A DNA stretch of 64,000 nt from Delphinus delphis (Eukaryota; Chordata; Mammalia; Artiodactyla; Delphinidae): the NCBI RefSeq assembly GCF_949987515.2, contig NC_082694.2, forward strand, positions 64,044,080 to 64,108,079, read 5' to 3'. The first letter of the stretch is position 1. Every line of letters begins with the position of its first letter. The position numbers were made by a program, and so were the translations under genes. Shown here piece after piece: positions 11,304 to 23,475 of this stretch. A model generated the notes under the pieces. The model worked only from the letters and a program-made list of their open reading frames with translations. It ran no database searches and had not been told where the DNA came from.

Positions 11304-14300
11304 GGGGTTTTGTGGCACCTTATTAGCATGAGTTTAGCCCAGTCAACCATCTTCCCAAAAGAATGGCCCTAATGAGGGACTATCTGAACAAGAGGAAGAA
11401 AAGACACCACGGGTGGCGAGCAAGAAAGATAAATCATCAAGCCACCAAAAACACCCACACAGTGTCTCATCAAAAGCAGTAGCAGAATCTTGAATAAATC
11501 CAGCCTATCGGATTCATTCTGGTGGGGATGGATGAGGTATTTTGTGAGACAAGACAACCATTAGAGACAAATAGAAGAGGCTGGGATTAAGGGTGCTTCC
11601 CTCTTAGCCAGTCAGCGATCTAAACCTATTACTTTCAACCCTGTAGTCCCAGGAAAGCCTAGGAAAATACATCTTGTGCCTAGATTTTCCCAGACACAAT
11701 GCCGTGGAAGGGCATTCTCTTAGTCACTGGATGACTGACTTAAGTTACTAAAAGCCTAAAGCTTAACATTGTAAACACTTTTGTTTTGATGATGTAAGTG
11801 TTGGTTTGAACTTTAAGTATGTTTGATTGGGATGAAGTAGAAAGTGAAACAGCTGGACACATCTGGTGGTGACTGATAAGAACCACAAGGCTGCTCTGTC
11901 AGCCTTGTGGAACGGGGAAGCCCTCCTTCTCATCTCAGGGGCAACTCGCTCCCCAGCTACACTGTCAACCCCGTCACTATACTACTGGGACCTGCTGAGA
12001 GAAGTACAGGCTGACTCCTGTTCAGAAGAGGACAGCCCGGCATTCCAAGAGACCTTGAAGCTGCTACAACTAATTCCTGCTCTGACCACTGCCAGATAAG
12101 GGTGACCGTGGGCTCTGCCTTCTAGTTCAGGTCCTCCCTTTCTCTCCCCTCTGAATCACAGAAGTGAGAAGCAGCAAGAAACCGAGCTGAAAGCACATGT
12201 GTGTGTGGGCTCCTTTTCCCTAAACATAACAAAAAGGTAATGAACCAACAAGAGAGCTGTACCAGGTCTAGAACTTGAGTAACAAACGTCAGCCATCATT
12301 AACTAAAGGAAATGAGTAATAGTACTGGTAATGGTACCCACGTCTTACTATAACTATCCTACAAGCGACAAACACATTGCAAATATGAAACTACACAGAG
12401 CTGTGCTTCCTCGTCCTCCATCTCCTTCACTTTCCTCCAATTCGAGTATGTGAATAAACACATGTGCTCGCAAAGACACACAGACACACACAGATGGACA
12501 GACACACAGACACACACAGATGAACAGACAGGCCACTCTGTCTCGTGGCTTCATGCAGAAGCAAAGCCATAAGAAGTGACACCATGTGGGGCAAGTAGAG
12601 GCAACTGTCCACTCACTCATTCCACAAATAGAAATCAAGTGTAATCACCATCCTACTCTCTGTTCCTCACTTCCTCCTTCATGGTTGGCATCTACCTTTT
12701 CCTCTAATTTCACCCTTCACAATTATATCCACTTTGGACCATCTCTCAGCCTTACAAATATAGATCCTCTTTAACTCTTCTTTTCCTTCTCTTTTACTCA
12801 AGTATATGTAGTGTTTCCTACCTCCCAGGGAAGAAGAAAAAAAAGCTCACTCAATTGGGATTTTCTCCTCTCTTCCCCCAGCCCTTTACATAAAAAAAAA
12901 AAAAGGCTTAACAATCGCTAGTGAAAATCAGATCTGTCATAGCATTATAAATAATTTTTTAAGGGAAAACCAAAATGTTTAAAGAAAATTAGATTAAAAT
13001 GAAAACTACAGGACCCCTGGTTCAAAATGGATTTGCGGGCACCCATATATTTTCCCTTCCAAGGAAGCCCTAAAAGTTATAGGTAAGGAATAAAAAAAGA
13101 AAAATCCAGACTTGACATTTGGCTGTTATGCAGTAGGACAGCCACACTAGTCATTAAAATATTGAAGTACTCTGTTCTGACAAACATCTACTGTCTCAAG
13201 CCTTTAGTGTTCCTCCCTCCCCCACTCCACTGGACTCCCCAGGATATCCACTCAGTCCCATAAGTAAGAATTTCACATTTGACAGAGCTGGAGACCTCAG
13301 GGTCTCGGCTCCAGCATCCTTTCTGATGTGTGGCACAGGTACTGACCAAGGATACTAAAAATGTTTCACAAAGCCCATTAACACATACAGGAAAAATTTC
13401 AACAAATCTGTAAGAGAGGAGGGCAGACTGAGAAATGTTGACTGTTGTAGCAGGAAGGAAGCCATACCTAAATATTTTAACTTCTTTTATCTCAATCTAC
13501 AGTAAGAAGCACATTTTACATGGAGATCCAGTACACATCCATACATATTTTTTTAAATACAGCTAACTATTACAAAATAGTATATTTATCCTTACTATGC
13601 AAAGGACACGAATATTCTCTCCTGTCACTTTTTTAAATGACAGTCTTGAACTACTACATTGATGTCATGACTTCCTGATTCCTAATGGGTCACAAAGTAG
13701 CTTAAGGACACTGGTCGAAAAAAATCGCACAGGCACAGAGGAAGCCATCTTCCCAGGAGACCACAGACATGTTCTGGATACTCAAACCAAGTAAAGCACA
13801 GGGTGATAATGAGAAGTAGGGCTGAACACTGGTGTCTTCACTAAGAAGGCTACATATGAAGGCAGCTGTTCTCCCTGATTCTAGCAAAGAGAACATCCAA
13901 GGGTCAGGCTTCTACCCCCATCAGGGAAAAAATGAGTCTTCTTCTCTAAAAGAATGGAACTATGTGGTACAAACCACAAAACTTACTCCCCCAGAGTAAG
14001 GCCCTCTCATTCTGGTGTTTGGAGATCCCCTAGCTTCAAGATTGGTTTCCCATATTTCCCCTAAAAGGAAGGTTGCCAGGCAACCAGGAGACAGGGAGCT
14101 CCAGGAGAATGATCCTAGGGAGAAAAGGGGGAGTCATGAGAATGGAAAACATGATTGAGATTTTGGAGAAACTTGACTATATATACTCAGTTGACGGAAT
14201 GGGAAAAGGGAGAATCCATTCCCATTTGATGCTAGGAACACACTCCTTCAGAAAGCACAGAGATGTTGACTGTGGACACACAGAGGGAGCAACCCAAGCA

Positions 14301-16498
14301 CCCTATACTGGGCAATGAGTGGAACACCCACAGACAATATTGCGAAGGCTGTAACTGCTAGAAACAACCCATGTGACCAACGTAGGTGATATAAATGTAC
14401 ATACCTAGCTGGAGGAGGTTGGAAAATTCTGGAAGAGGAAGAGGAGAAGTGAAGGGAAGATGAGGAGAGCCACTGCCCTCATCTTACAAAATGGAGGGTC
14501 ATGAGAGAACATTCACAACCTTGAAAGATGAAGTTGACCGAAGAGGAAACAGAGGTTTAAATGTGTTGGTGGAGTATGCAGAGACAAACTCTTAATACTA
14601 AACAATGATGTTTGAGAGGTAGGGTGGGGAACGAGAGGTGAAATGAATGAGCTGAATCTTCATCTCCTACGGCAAGCAGTTTTTAGACAACATTTAAAGG
14701 GAATAAATCTAGCACTGGCAGAGGTCACTACCAGAAGGAGTAATAGGACTTGAGGATTAAATTAAGGGTGGCGGGGAGCAAAAGGAAAAGGAGTCAAGTG
14801 ATGATGAAGGTTTCCAGCCTGGTTGACTAGAAGGGTATTTTTGGTTCAAGTCCAAGAGGAAAAGTAAAGGCAAGGAGGTGTGCCGAGTTAAGGCAGTCAG
14901 ACAAAAAGGGCGAGTGTGTGGGGAAGATAATTATGTTAGTTTTAGAGATAGAAATGAGGGGTGGATCTCCGGGGAGCAGATACAGAAAGCCTGAGTTTAG
15001 GAACAGTGATGTTCCAAATTCTTCTAAGGCAAAAATGTTTCAGAAAACCTATGGAACCACACAGTCTTGGAGGCTAGTTGCGCTTAAGTGGTGGGGACAC
15101 AAAGAAAATCAAGAGGAGATAAAAACAAAACGAACATAGATACAGAAACGATAAGTGGAAGAAAGTTTCTAGATGGAAAGGAGAGAGGACCATCTGAAAA
15201 TTGCTGCAGGAAAGGCAGGGAAACAAGCAATTGGAAAAGGCCACTGGGTTGGGTTGTAGGTCAAAGCCCCCTCAGCACTGCCACTTTACTAGTGACAGGA
15301 GTGGGACTGCATGGGGTGAAGCACTTGATGGGTGCTCTACTGGTGACACTCGGAAAAGGAGAGAAGCAGGCCAGAAATCAGGGGTACAGCCAGCCACCTG
15401 AAGACTTGAATCTGTGTAAACCTCTATCTTTGTAACTAGAAAGGAAACAATTACATAAAACTTCTTTCCTTAAAAGAAGGGATTAGTTACACACTGTTTA
15501 CACTTCTGCCTTCACAGTGGCAATTTTTGGCACGAGAATGGACTAAATTTTTCCATATCTCTGCTAAATCCATTATCTGACCTGTAGAGCAGGTGGGAGG
15601 ATCTGGCAACACCCAAGCCCCTTTCCACTTAAGGAAAGGGCTTTGGACCTCACAGAAGGGAGCCTCCAACAGGCCATAAAATGTTTCCCACAGAAGGTAG
15701 GTCTGACATGATCAAACCCTCTCCCCTATGATTAGGGCACTCAGGTTTATAATCAGGATGAAGAAAAACTGGGAGAGGAAACAGTGTTGCCACAGAGAAG
15801 TCACCTCCAGTCTTTCAGGGCCTGTTTCTCTTTACAAAATTCAACTGGTCATATGTGCCCTGGTTGTGTTTCAAGTAGCTTAGAAGCGTGGGTGAATGCT
15901 CCTCAAAGAACAGAATGCACCAAAGTAAATAAGAAATGCAAGCTGTGATTTGAGGGAGAAAGGTTCTTTCCTGCAAAGTTCAAGGACAACGTGCAAAGAG
16001 ACGGACAAAGAAAAACCTCCCTCTAGGAAGAGCTCGCTAGGCAGAGTAACACACACACACACAGAGGTAAGGGGAGACAAGTGTTTGTTTTCAGTAACCC
16101 CATTCATAGGAAATTATCTATCCAACCAAAAAACATAAGGAGGTAAAAGGCTGCTGATGAGGAGACTAAAGGACATCACAGACTTCCAGTAACAGAGTGA
16201 GGGCTGGAGCACGCCAGAACAAACACAGAGAAAGTGAAACGAAACAAGCAAACACCGTCATGAGAACAGGAAGAAAGTAAAGATTACACTGAAAATATCA
16301 ATGTAGGGATAGACCAGTAAAAAGTCCTACACTGCAAATGAGATGAAAAAGACAAAAAATACTGAAAAAATAAAATTAAGGAAGGTAGATATTGGGGGTT
16401 GGGGGGCATGTTGGAAAGACATGGAAATTAAGGGAGCTTTGGTGGTCATCATGAATAAACATGGTAAACGCAACCAAGTTGAACCGATTTTCTTTTAC
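11304..16498. other. Long non-coding stretch with simple repeats
   Basis: About 5 kb without a confident interspersed repeat or exon. It contains a CA-rich minisatellite at 12476-12530 and a purine-rich region at about 14050-15450 that is probably an old unassigned repeat. It also has a short (CA)n at 16050-16061. Several open frames of 60-115 codons occur, none with recognisable domains. Confidence 0.5.
12476..12532. repeat. CA-rich tandem repeat, ~26-bp period
   Basis: Two similar units of the type 'acacacagacacacacagatg' follow one another and end in 'aacagacagg'. They account for the cysteine/valine-rich open frames on the minus strand at 12354-12638. Confidence 0.8.
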
Positions 16499-16712
16499 CA
16501 GTGGTTCTTAACTGGGGTGATTTGACTCCCAGCCAGGGACATTTGGCAATATCTGAAGGCATCTGTAATTATCAGGACTTGCAGGTAAGGCACTCACATC
16601 TAGTGGGTAGAAGCCAGGGATGCTACTAAATATCCTATGACATACAGGACAGTCCTTCATGAGAAAGACTTATCGGGCTAAAAATGCCAACAGTTCTGAG
16701 GTTGAGAAACAC
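16499..16712 (+). mobile_element. MER5A-type non-autonomous hAT transposon
   Basis: Starts 'cagtggttcttaactggggt' and continues 'gggacatttggcaatatctg', 'gggatgctactaaatatcct' and 'gcttatcgggc'-like sequence. It ends 'tctgaggttgagaaacac', matching the MER5A consensus as I recall it. The full length is about 214 bp. A reverse-oriented copy, interrupted by a SINE, is at 33195-33614. Confidence 0.88.
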
Positions 16713-17572
16713 TTCTGTAACCATGAGCTTTCATCACAAAACAGGTGTCATGAATACCTGAGTAAAGAGCCAATGGCCTCCAGGAGTAGCAATGAAGATG
16801 TCCACAGAAATGATGCAGCCAGGAACACAGGAATTTAGATTCAACAATAAAGAAATTGATAAAAAAAACATACAACTTCCACCTGTGTCTTTTGGCAGCC
16901 CCATTAAGGCCACAGGAAGGTGGCCTTGTACTCAAGTTGTTTGGGTGGCTTGGGTGTAAGGAATGCTAGAATATCACTGAAAATGTAATGGGATGGCCAA
17001 GAAAATAATCACTTTTATTAGAACTCCTCAAAGGAACAGTATAGAATGTGGCTGGAGAAAACCCTTGGAGATAAACTGCTTAGCATTGGGCTGAGGATGT
17101 GCCATAAAGACACGATGCAAAAATAAGATCTGGTCGGTCCCTAACCCGCTTTCTAAGGAAGGTGAGTCCCATCTACTGTATGGCTTTGGTTATGCCAACA
17201 AGGTCAGAAGCATTTGGGGCCAGACATGAATTGTCTGGGATAACAAGGGAGAAAGGCTCAGGGCTGCACCAACAATTCTTCACACTACTCTCACGTTCTT
17301 CACATTCTCCTCTGAAGACATGTGTCTGACCTCAAGTGCTGGCCTCTCAGAGGCACCCTGTGCCCTGGAATAGCCCTGGTTAGAAGAGTCTTCTGCACCT
17401 GACTGCTACATGCGAACATTCAAGGAATTCTCCAACCCTCTAATCCGAAGTTCCTAGGAGGGAGGGGACTATAATAAAAGAGCTGTAATGAAGAAGAGAC
17501 TCTAAGAAGCACAGTGAGCAAGGCCTCCTCTTGGGAAGTTTAATAATCATAATGCTTGGGAGATTTAAAAAA
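16713..17572. other. Non-coding DNA
   Basis: No recognisable gene or repeat. The open frame at 16678-16935 (minus) overlaps the MER5A end and is not coding. Confidence 0.5.
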
Positions 17573-17582
17573 AAATGAAGTG

Positions 17583-17616
17583 TAAATCAACTATACTCCA
17601 ATAAAATTTTTTTTTT
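17583..17616 (+). mobile_element. Ultra-truncated LINE-1 3' end (34 bp) with 10-bp target duplication
   Basis: The insert consists only of the terminal LINE-1 motif 'aactatactccaataaaatt' and a short T-rich tail. The last bases resemble the 3' terminus of the long LINE-1 at 42200-42216. Identical 'aaatgaagtg' copies flank it at 17573-17582 and 17617-17626. This is the signature of target-primed reverse transcription that aborted almost at once. Confidence 0.78.
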
Positions 17617-17639
17617 AAATGAAGTGGACTGAAATTAAG

Positions 17640-18986
17640 TGCTTAAAAAATGTAAACGGTCTTAACTCAATGAAAAGTCAAAGACTGTCAGACTGAATAA
17701 AAACACCCAGGTGTTGTATATGCTGCTTACAACAATTCCATTTTAAATATAAAGACACAAATAGCTTAAAAACAAAAGGATGAAAAAAGAGGTAACATGT
17801 TAACATGAGTCAGATAAAAGCTGCAGTGGTGCTGTTAATAATAAGCAGAGTAGATTTCAGAGCAAAAAATATTATCAAGGATAAAAAGCATCATTTCATA
17901 AGGATATGGGTCAATTCATCAAGAGGACATAAGAATCCTCAACAGTTGTGAACCTGATAACAGAGCTTCAAAATACATGAAGCGAAAACCTAAAAAAAAA
18001 AAAGCCATGAGAAGTAGACAAAACTTTGTAGCTGTAACTGCAGGTTTAGTACCTTTCAACTGACAGAACAAGTACACAGAAATCAGTAGGGATACAGAAG
18101 ACTTGAACAACACTATCAGCTAGCTTAACCCAATTGACATTCATAGAACACTTTGCCCAAGGGCAGAGCACATGTTTCCCAAATGCATACAAGATATTTA
18201 CCAAGATAGAACACATTCTGGGCCATATAAAAAATTTCAGTAACTTTTAAAGGGTTTGAGTCATACAAATTATGTTCTTTGACCATAACAGAATTAAATT
18301 AGAAATCAATAACAGAAGTATCTTTAGAAAATCCTCCCAATACTTGTAAACTAAAAACCAAACTTCAAAATAACCAATGGATCAAAGACAAAATCAAAAG
18401 GGAAATAAAAATTATTTTGAACTGAATGAAAATGAAAACACAACCTATTTTGAACTGAATGAAAATGAAAACACAACCTATTTGATGTTGCTAAACCACT
18501 ACACCAAGGAGTAAATTTGTAATGCTAAACACCTATATTAGAAAAGACGAAAGGTCTCAAATCAATGACCTCGGCTTCCAAATAAAAAAACCAGCAAAAA
18601 GGAAAATAAAACCCAAAATGAAAAGAAATGAAGTAAAGACCAGAGCAGAAATATATTAATTTGGGCGGGGGGGAGTCAATAAAAGCTGTTTGAGAAGATC
18701 AGTAAAACTGATAAATCTCTGGCTAGACTGATAAACAAAAAGAGAAAGAAGATAAGTTATATTAGAAATGAGAGAAGTGACATCACTATAGGTCTAGAAG
18801 TTCAAAAGGTCTAATGAAGCAATTTGAGGAAGCCTCCATTAGCCAAAGAATAACTGTGATTGAGTTGAATTATTTGAAATATGTTTAAATGTATCCATTC
18901 ATTAAAAAAACTAAGTCACCTCTGGAAGATGTTAATCAACTCATTATTTGAAAACTGGTCAATCAACAATTAGCACTACACTCTCA
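17640..18986 (+). mobile_element. Old LINE-1 (L1M-type) ORF2 fragment
   Basis: Sense fragment of decayed ORF2 reverse-transcriptase-upstream region. Recognisable stretches include 'agactgtcagactgaataaa', 'catagaacactttgcccaag' and 'acattctgggccatataaa', with typical A-rich composition. All frames contain stops. A 33-bp tandem duplication (18414-18479) lies inside it. The right end abuts the LTR-like repeat starting near 18987. Confidence 0.75.
18414..18479. repeat. Perfect 33-bp tandem duplication
   Basis: The unit starting 'attttgaactgaatgaaaat' and ending 'cacaacct' occurs twice without a mismatch, at 18414-18446 and 18447-18479. Two perfect copies inside an ancient LINE-1 mean the duplication is much younger than the host element. 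Confidence 0.97.
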
Positions 18987-19600
18987 TGTGATGGTAAATT
19001 TTTATTTTTTATTTTTTTTGTGGTACGCAGGCCTCTCACTGTTGTGGCCTCTCCCGTTGCGGAGCACAGCCTCCGGACGTGCAGGCCCAGAGGCCATGGC
19101 TCATGGGTCCAGCCGCTCCGCGGCATGTGGGATCTTCCCGGACCAGGGCATGAACCCGTGTCCCCTGCATCAGCAGGTGGACTCTCAACCACTGCACCAC
19201 CAGGGAAGCCCGTGATGGTTAATTTTATGTTTCAACTTGGAGGGTGTTTTTGGATGAGATTAACATTTAACTTGGTGGACTCTTGAGTAAGCAGATTGCC
19301 CTCCATCATGTGGGTGAACCTCATCTAATGAGTTGAAGGCCTGAATAGAACAAAAAGACCAGCCTCCCTGACTAAGAGGGAACTGTGCAGCAGACTACCT
19401 TCTAACATTACCTGCACCATTGGTTAGGTTCTCCTGGATCTCTGCCTGTAGGCTCTACTTCAAATCTGGACTTGCCAGCCTCCATAATCACATGAGCCAA
19501 CTTCTTAAAATAATCTCATTATATACGGTATATATACATACACACATATGCACACATGCAATTGGTTTTGTTTCTCTGAAAAAGCCCAACATATAACCTG
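18987..19600 (+). mobile_element. Old LTR-type repeat (ERVL/MaLR-like), split by a SINE
   Basis: The pieces are 18987-19003 and 19212-19600. The sequence 'gatggttaattttatgt..caacttgg', 'tggatgagattaacatttaa', 'cagattgccctccat', 'ttgaaggcctgaatagaac' and the end 'tttctctgaaaaagccc' match a common mammalian interspersed LTR-like family. I recall its consensus but cannot name it securely. A minus-strand SINE landed within its first bases. No internal retroviral genes were seen. Confidence 0.6.
19004..19211 (-). repeat. tRNA-derived SINE, short CHR-type, with target duplication
   Basis: Minus-strand copy with the T-rich tail at the left (19004-19020) and 'ccaccagggaagccc' at the right. Near-identical flanks 'gtgatggtaaattttta' (18988-) and 'gtgatggttaatttta' (19212-) are the target duplication. 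The target is itself the beginning of the LTR-like repeat. Confidence 0.93.
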
Positions 19601-20592
19601 CTACTCTCTCTATACAAACTGAACCTCAAGCAAACAACTGAGGAAAGATGGTTTGGAAAATTTTTCTAGCAGAAAAAGGATAGAATTAAAACACCATATT
19701 TGCTACCCCTATTGAAATGTAGTCAATAATCAATAACATCTCAAAAAGAGACAACACATGCCCCATGATGGAAGAGCACACTGCCACTTAGGAAACAGTC
19801 CCATCAGAAAGCAAACCTGAATGTGATCAAGCATCTAGACCTACACACCACTTACAGCAAATTCAACGGGCAGAGTACATGTTAATTTCCCAGCAAAATC
19901 TACAGTTCAGTGAAGAGATTTCAAGGAAACAAAAAAAGAGGGAAGAGGGACTCACAGATCAAAATATTTAAGAAACAAAAACTGCCACGATAAATATTTT
20001 TTGATCTCCATTTGAACAAATAAGCTGTTAAAAACTTATGAAACATCTAGGGAAATTTACCTGGATTCTTAATGATAAATTTTATTAATTATCTTAGGTG
20101 GGATAAAGGTCTTGAGAGTATGTGTTAAGAGCCCTTATCTTTTAGGGATACTGAAATATATGCTAAATATTTACAGATTGACTTCAAAATAATCAGGGGG
20201 AAGAAGAGAAGTAGGCAGAGTATAAAAGAACACAGTTGGCTCTGAATTGATAAGGATGGATACTTTGGAGTTTCTCCATACTATTTTCTCTGTTTTTATG
20301 TGTCTAAACCATTCTCTAAGAGTTTACAAACTACAAGTATATGAAATTGTTTAAAACCTGTATCAAAGGAGATCATCTATTTACAAGTACTTTGAAAAGT
20401 AGGAAAAAAATCAGTAAAACTAGAAGAAAAAAGTTAAAAAGTAGAAAACATTACTGACATGTAAGGTGGCAATATTGCTTAGTATTCACAAAAAGAAAAA
20501 GAGAAAACAAATAGCAAGAGAGGAAAAAAGAATGAAAAGACAAAGAAATTCCAGTCATGCACATCCCCACTTTTCTTCTATTTCTAATTATC
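19601..20592. other. Non-coding DNA with an unnamed old repeat
   Basis: The stretch 20050-20340 resembles a common old mammalian repeat ('gacttcaaaataatcagggg', 'tactttggagtttctccata') whose name I cannot assign. The rest is AT-rich sequence without recognised content. Confidence 0.4.
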
Positions 20593-20698
20593 AAAGCTAC
20601 AAGCTACAGACACTGTAAAACTCTTAGAGTAAAACATAGGAAGACCACTCTTTGACATAAATCACAGCAAGATCCTTTTTGACCCACCTCCTAGAGTA

Positions 20699-21502
20699 AT
20701 GGAAATAAAAACAAAAGTAAACAAATGGGACTTAATGAAACTTAAAAGCTTTTGCACAGCAAAGGAAACTATAAACAAGACAAAAAGACAACCCTCAGAA
20801 TGGGAGAAAATAGTTACAAACGAATCAATGAACAAAGGATTAATCTCCAAAATATATAAACAGCTCATGCTCTTTATATATTTGCAGCTCAATATTAAAA
20901 GAACAAACAACCCAATCCAAAAATGGGCAGAAGACCTAAACAGACATTTCTCCAAAGAAGACATACAGATGGCCAAGAAGCACATGAAAAGCTGCTCAAC
21001 ATCACTAATTATTAGAGAAATGCAAATCAAAACTACAATGAGGTATCACCTCACACCAGCTAGAATGGGCATCATCAGAAAATCTACAAACAACAAATGC
21101 TGGAGAGGGTGTGGAGAAAAGGGAACCCTCCTGCACTGTTGGTGGGAATGTAAATTGATACATCCACCATGGAGAAAAGTATGGAGGTTCCTTAAAAAAC
21201 TAAAAATAGAATTACCATACGACCCAGCAATCCCACTACTGGGCATATACCCAGAGAAAACCAAAATTCAAAAAGACACATGCACCCCAATGTTCATTGC
21301 AGCACTATTTACAATAGCCAGGTCATGGAAGCAACCTAAATGCCCACTGACAGACGAATGGATAAAGAAGATGTGGTACATATATACAATGGAATATTAC
21401 TCAGCCATAAAAAGGAACGAAATTGGGTCATTTGTAGAGACGTGGTTGGACCTAGAGACTGTCATACAGAGTGAAGTAAGTCAGAAAGAGAAAAACAAAT
21501 AA
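20699..21502 (+). pseudogene. LINE-1 ORF2p C-terminal fragment, open for 267 codons
   Basis: The frame from the ATG at 20699 encodes the ORF2p C-terminus. It starts [18 protein letters not shown] and includes the cysteine-rich segment [18 protein letters not shown] around residues 127-144. It also carries the conserved [13 protein letters not shown] block near the end. The upstream endonuclease and reverse-transcriptase domains are absent because of 5' truncation, so no active protein is possible. The reading frame is intact up to the normal stop, indicating a fairly recent insertion. Confidence 0.9.
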
Positions 21503-21608
21503 CGTATATTAAGGCATATATGTGGAATCTGGAAAAATGGTACAAATGAACTGGTTTGCAAGGCAGAAATAGAGACACAGATGTAGAGAACAAACATATG
21601 GACACCAA

Positions 21609-21650
21609 GGGGGGAAAGCGGGGGTGGGAGGGTGGTGGTGGTGGTGGGAT
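21609..21650 (+). other. G-rich tract in LINE-1 3' UTR, candidate G-quadruplex
   Basis: Runs of six, five and three Gs are followed by repeated 'ggtggt'. LINE-1 3' UTRs are known to carry such G-rich polypurine tracts. The counterpart in the long LINE-1 is around 42079-42111. Confidence 0.6.
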
Positions 21651-21764
21651 GAATTGGGAGATTGGGATTGACATGTATACACTGATGTGTATAAAACAGA
21701 TAATAAGAACCTACTGTATAAAAATTAATAATAAAATAAAATTTTTAAAAAAAGCTACAAGCTA

Positions 21765-22135
21765 ATGAGGCAGATATCCTATCTGCAAAGGATGAGGTAA
21801 CTGCTCAAAAGCTCTGAAAAGCACAGATGACTAAACTTATTCAGTTCAAGGTTTTGATGATTTATTTAGCAAGTAACCATGGAAGGAAATATTGTTAATA
21901 ACCAAAGTCCTAAGTTTTGTCAAAAATGAGTTACTACGTTTGGTTACTTGGGACAGCATCCCTGCACACAAATTTAAAAGGAATTGCAGCCATCTCCTAT
22001 TTATCTAAACTAAGAGAGGCCAGGGTAAAGCTAACTAAATACAATCTAAGAAAAATGCAAAATGTAAACAATAATTAAGGGCTTCTACCCTACTGAGGAA
22101 GTGACAACTGCAAAGCTTTTTCATCAAATTCTAGG
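21765..22135. other. Non-coding DNA
   Basis: Single-copy-like sequence after the LINE-1 target duplication. Nothing recognised. Confidence 0.5.
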
Positions 22136-22565
22136 AACCAGATCCTAACTCTACCACTTGCCGTGGGAAGGAAGGGGAGAATTATCTCAATTTCCTCACT
22201 GCAATATGAGAGTAATGATATCCACCTCACAAAGTTAATGTAAAGACAACGTGAAGTGGGATTTGTTTTTTTAAAAACGATTCAGTTTTATTAATTAACA
22301 TATATTAATGTCACACATAATCTAAATAAAGTCTTTTACAATTCATTGTGTGATCCTTGATCAAAATACAGATTACAAGCATAGAGAAACATTTTCATTC
22401 CTCTGATATAATGATCTGAGAATTGTGAGTTCTATGGTTTACAAAATGAAGCCTCATTATTTAGTAAACATGGAGGTACATTAATTATATGACTTTACCT
22501 ATACTTTTCTTGGATATCAGTGAGTTAAGTGTGTGAAAATACCTAGCACAATATCTGATGCACAC
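22136..22565 (+). repeat. MIR SINE, apparently split by ~245 bp
   Basis: 22136-22260 reads as MIR core ('cctaactctaccacttgccg', 'tatctcaatttcctcactgc', 'agtaatgatatccacctcac'). The expected MIR tail ('gtgaaaatacctagcacaat') appears only at 22510-22565. The intervening AT-rich 22262-22508 is probably an inserted or divergent segment of unknown identity. Confidence 0.55.
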
Positions 22566-22849
22566 ACAAGGGTGTCAGGTTCTTTTACTCCCCTCCACCA
22601 ATAAGGAGGAGAGCACAAATACAGGATTTCACCCCTCTGGTAACATTAGAATTCATATTCAGAGACTGCCCAAATGTATAGTTAAAAGCAATGTTTGTTT
22701 CAAACAATTTTTATTAAAAAAAATTCTGAAGTTATTTGTAAATATTGAGTTTGGAATTTACAGTCCCATTCAGCAACCCTAAGGTCAGTTATCTATATAG
22801 CTGTACCTACAAGTGAGAGACCTCCACCAGTTTCCAATAGAGAGTCAAG

Positions 22850-23475
22850 GAACCTAGCACCACAGCCACTATGGAATATAGTTTGGCAGTTCCTCAAAAA
22901 GCTAAAGACATAATTACCATATGGTCCAGCAATTCCACTCCCATGTATATGACCAAAATGAACTGAAAACAGGGACTCGAACAGATACTTGTACACCAAT
23001 GTTCACTGGAGCATCATGTATAATAGGTGAAACGTAGAAACAACCTAAGGTGTGCCCTTTGACAGATGAATGGATAAACAAAATGTGATATACACACAAT
23101 GGAATATTACTCAACCATAAAAATGAATGAAGTTCTGATACATGCTACAACCTGGAAGAACCTTGAAAACATGATGTGAGGTGAAATAAGCCAGATACAA
23201 AAGGACAAATTCTGTATGATTCTACTTAAATGAGGTAGAACTTTGCCAAGAATAGGCAAAGTTATGAAGACAGAGCAGAATGGAAAAATAGTGGGAGAGA
23301 GATGGAGAGTTATAGTTTAATAGGCACAGAGTTTCTGTTTGGGGTGATGACAAAGTTTTGGAAACACAGTGGTGATGGTTGCACAACAGCATGAATGTAA
23401 TTAATGCCAGTAACTTGTGCACTTAAAAAGGTTAAAATGGCCAAGGTTTACCACTATTAAAAAAAAAAACCTATG
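22850..23475 (+). mobile_element. Old LINE-1 (L1M-type) 3' end
   Basis: Decayed ORF2 C-terminus ('ttgacagatgaatggataaac', 'caatggaatattactcaacc') is followed by an L1M 3' UTR ('cagtggtgatggttgcacaa', 'gtgcacttaaaaaggttaaa') and a poly-A at 23459-23470. Many stops, 5' truncated. Confidence 0.85.

Larger units (their letters stand above)
20607..21750 (+). mobile_element. 5'-truncated LINE-1 with perfect 14-bp target duplication
   Basis: Comparatively young truncated LINE-1. Identical 'aaagctacaagcta' copies at 20593-20606 and 21751-21764 bound it exactly. It begins within ORF2 ('gtaaaactcttagag'), continues through the ORF2 stop at 21500-21502, and has a 3' UTR with a G-rich tract (21609-21650) and an A/T-rich tail. 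It is homologous to 41300-42230, but retains about 0.35 kb that the other copy has lost after 41635. Confidence 0.96.

Noticed and set aside
12354..12638. 94-codon minus-strand frame rich in cysteine and valine
   Set aside because: Produced by the CA-rich tandem repeat, not by coding selection.
13690..14000. Possible second minus-strand exon with a gtaagt donor near 13985
   Set aside because: No matching acceptor with an open frame of conserved character could be defined.
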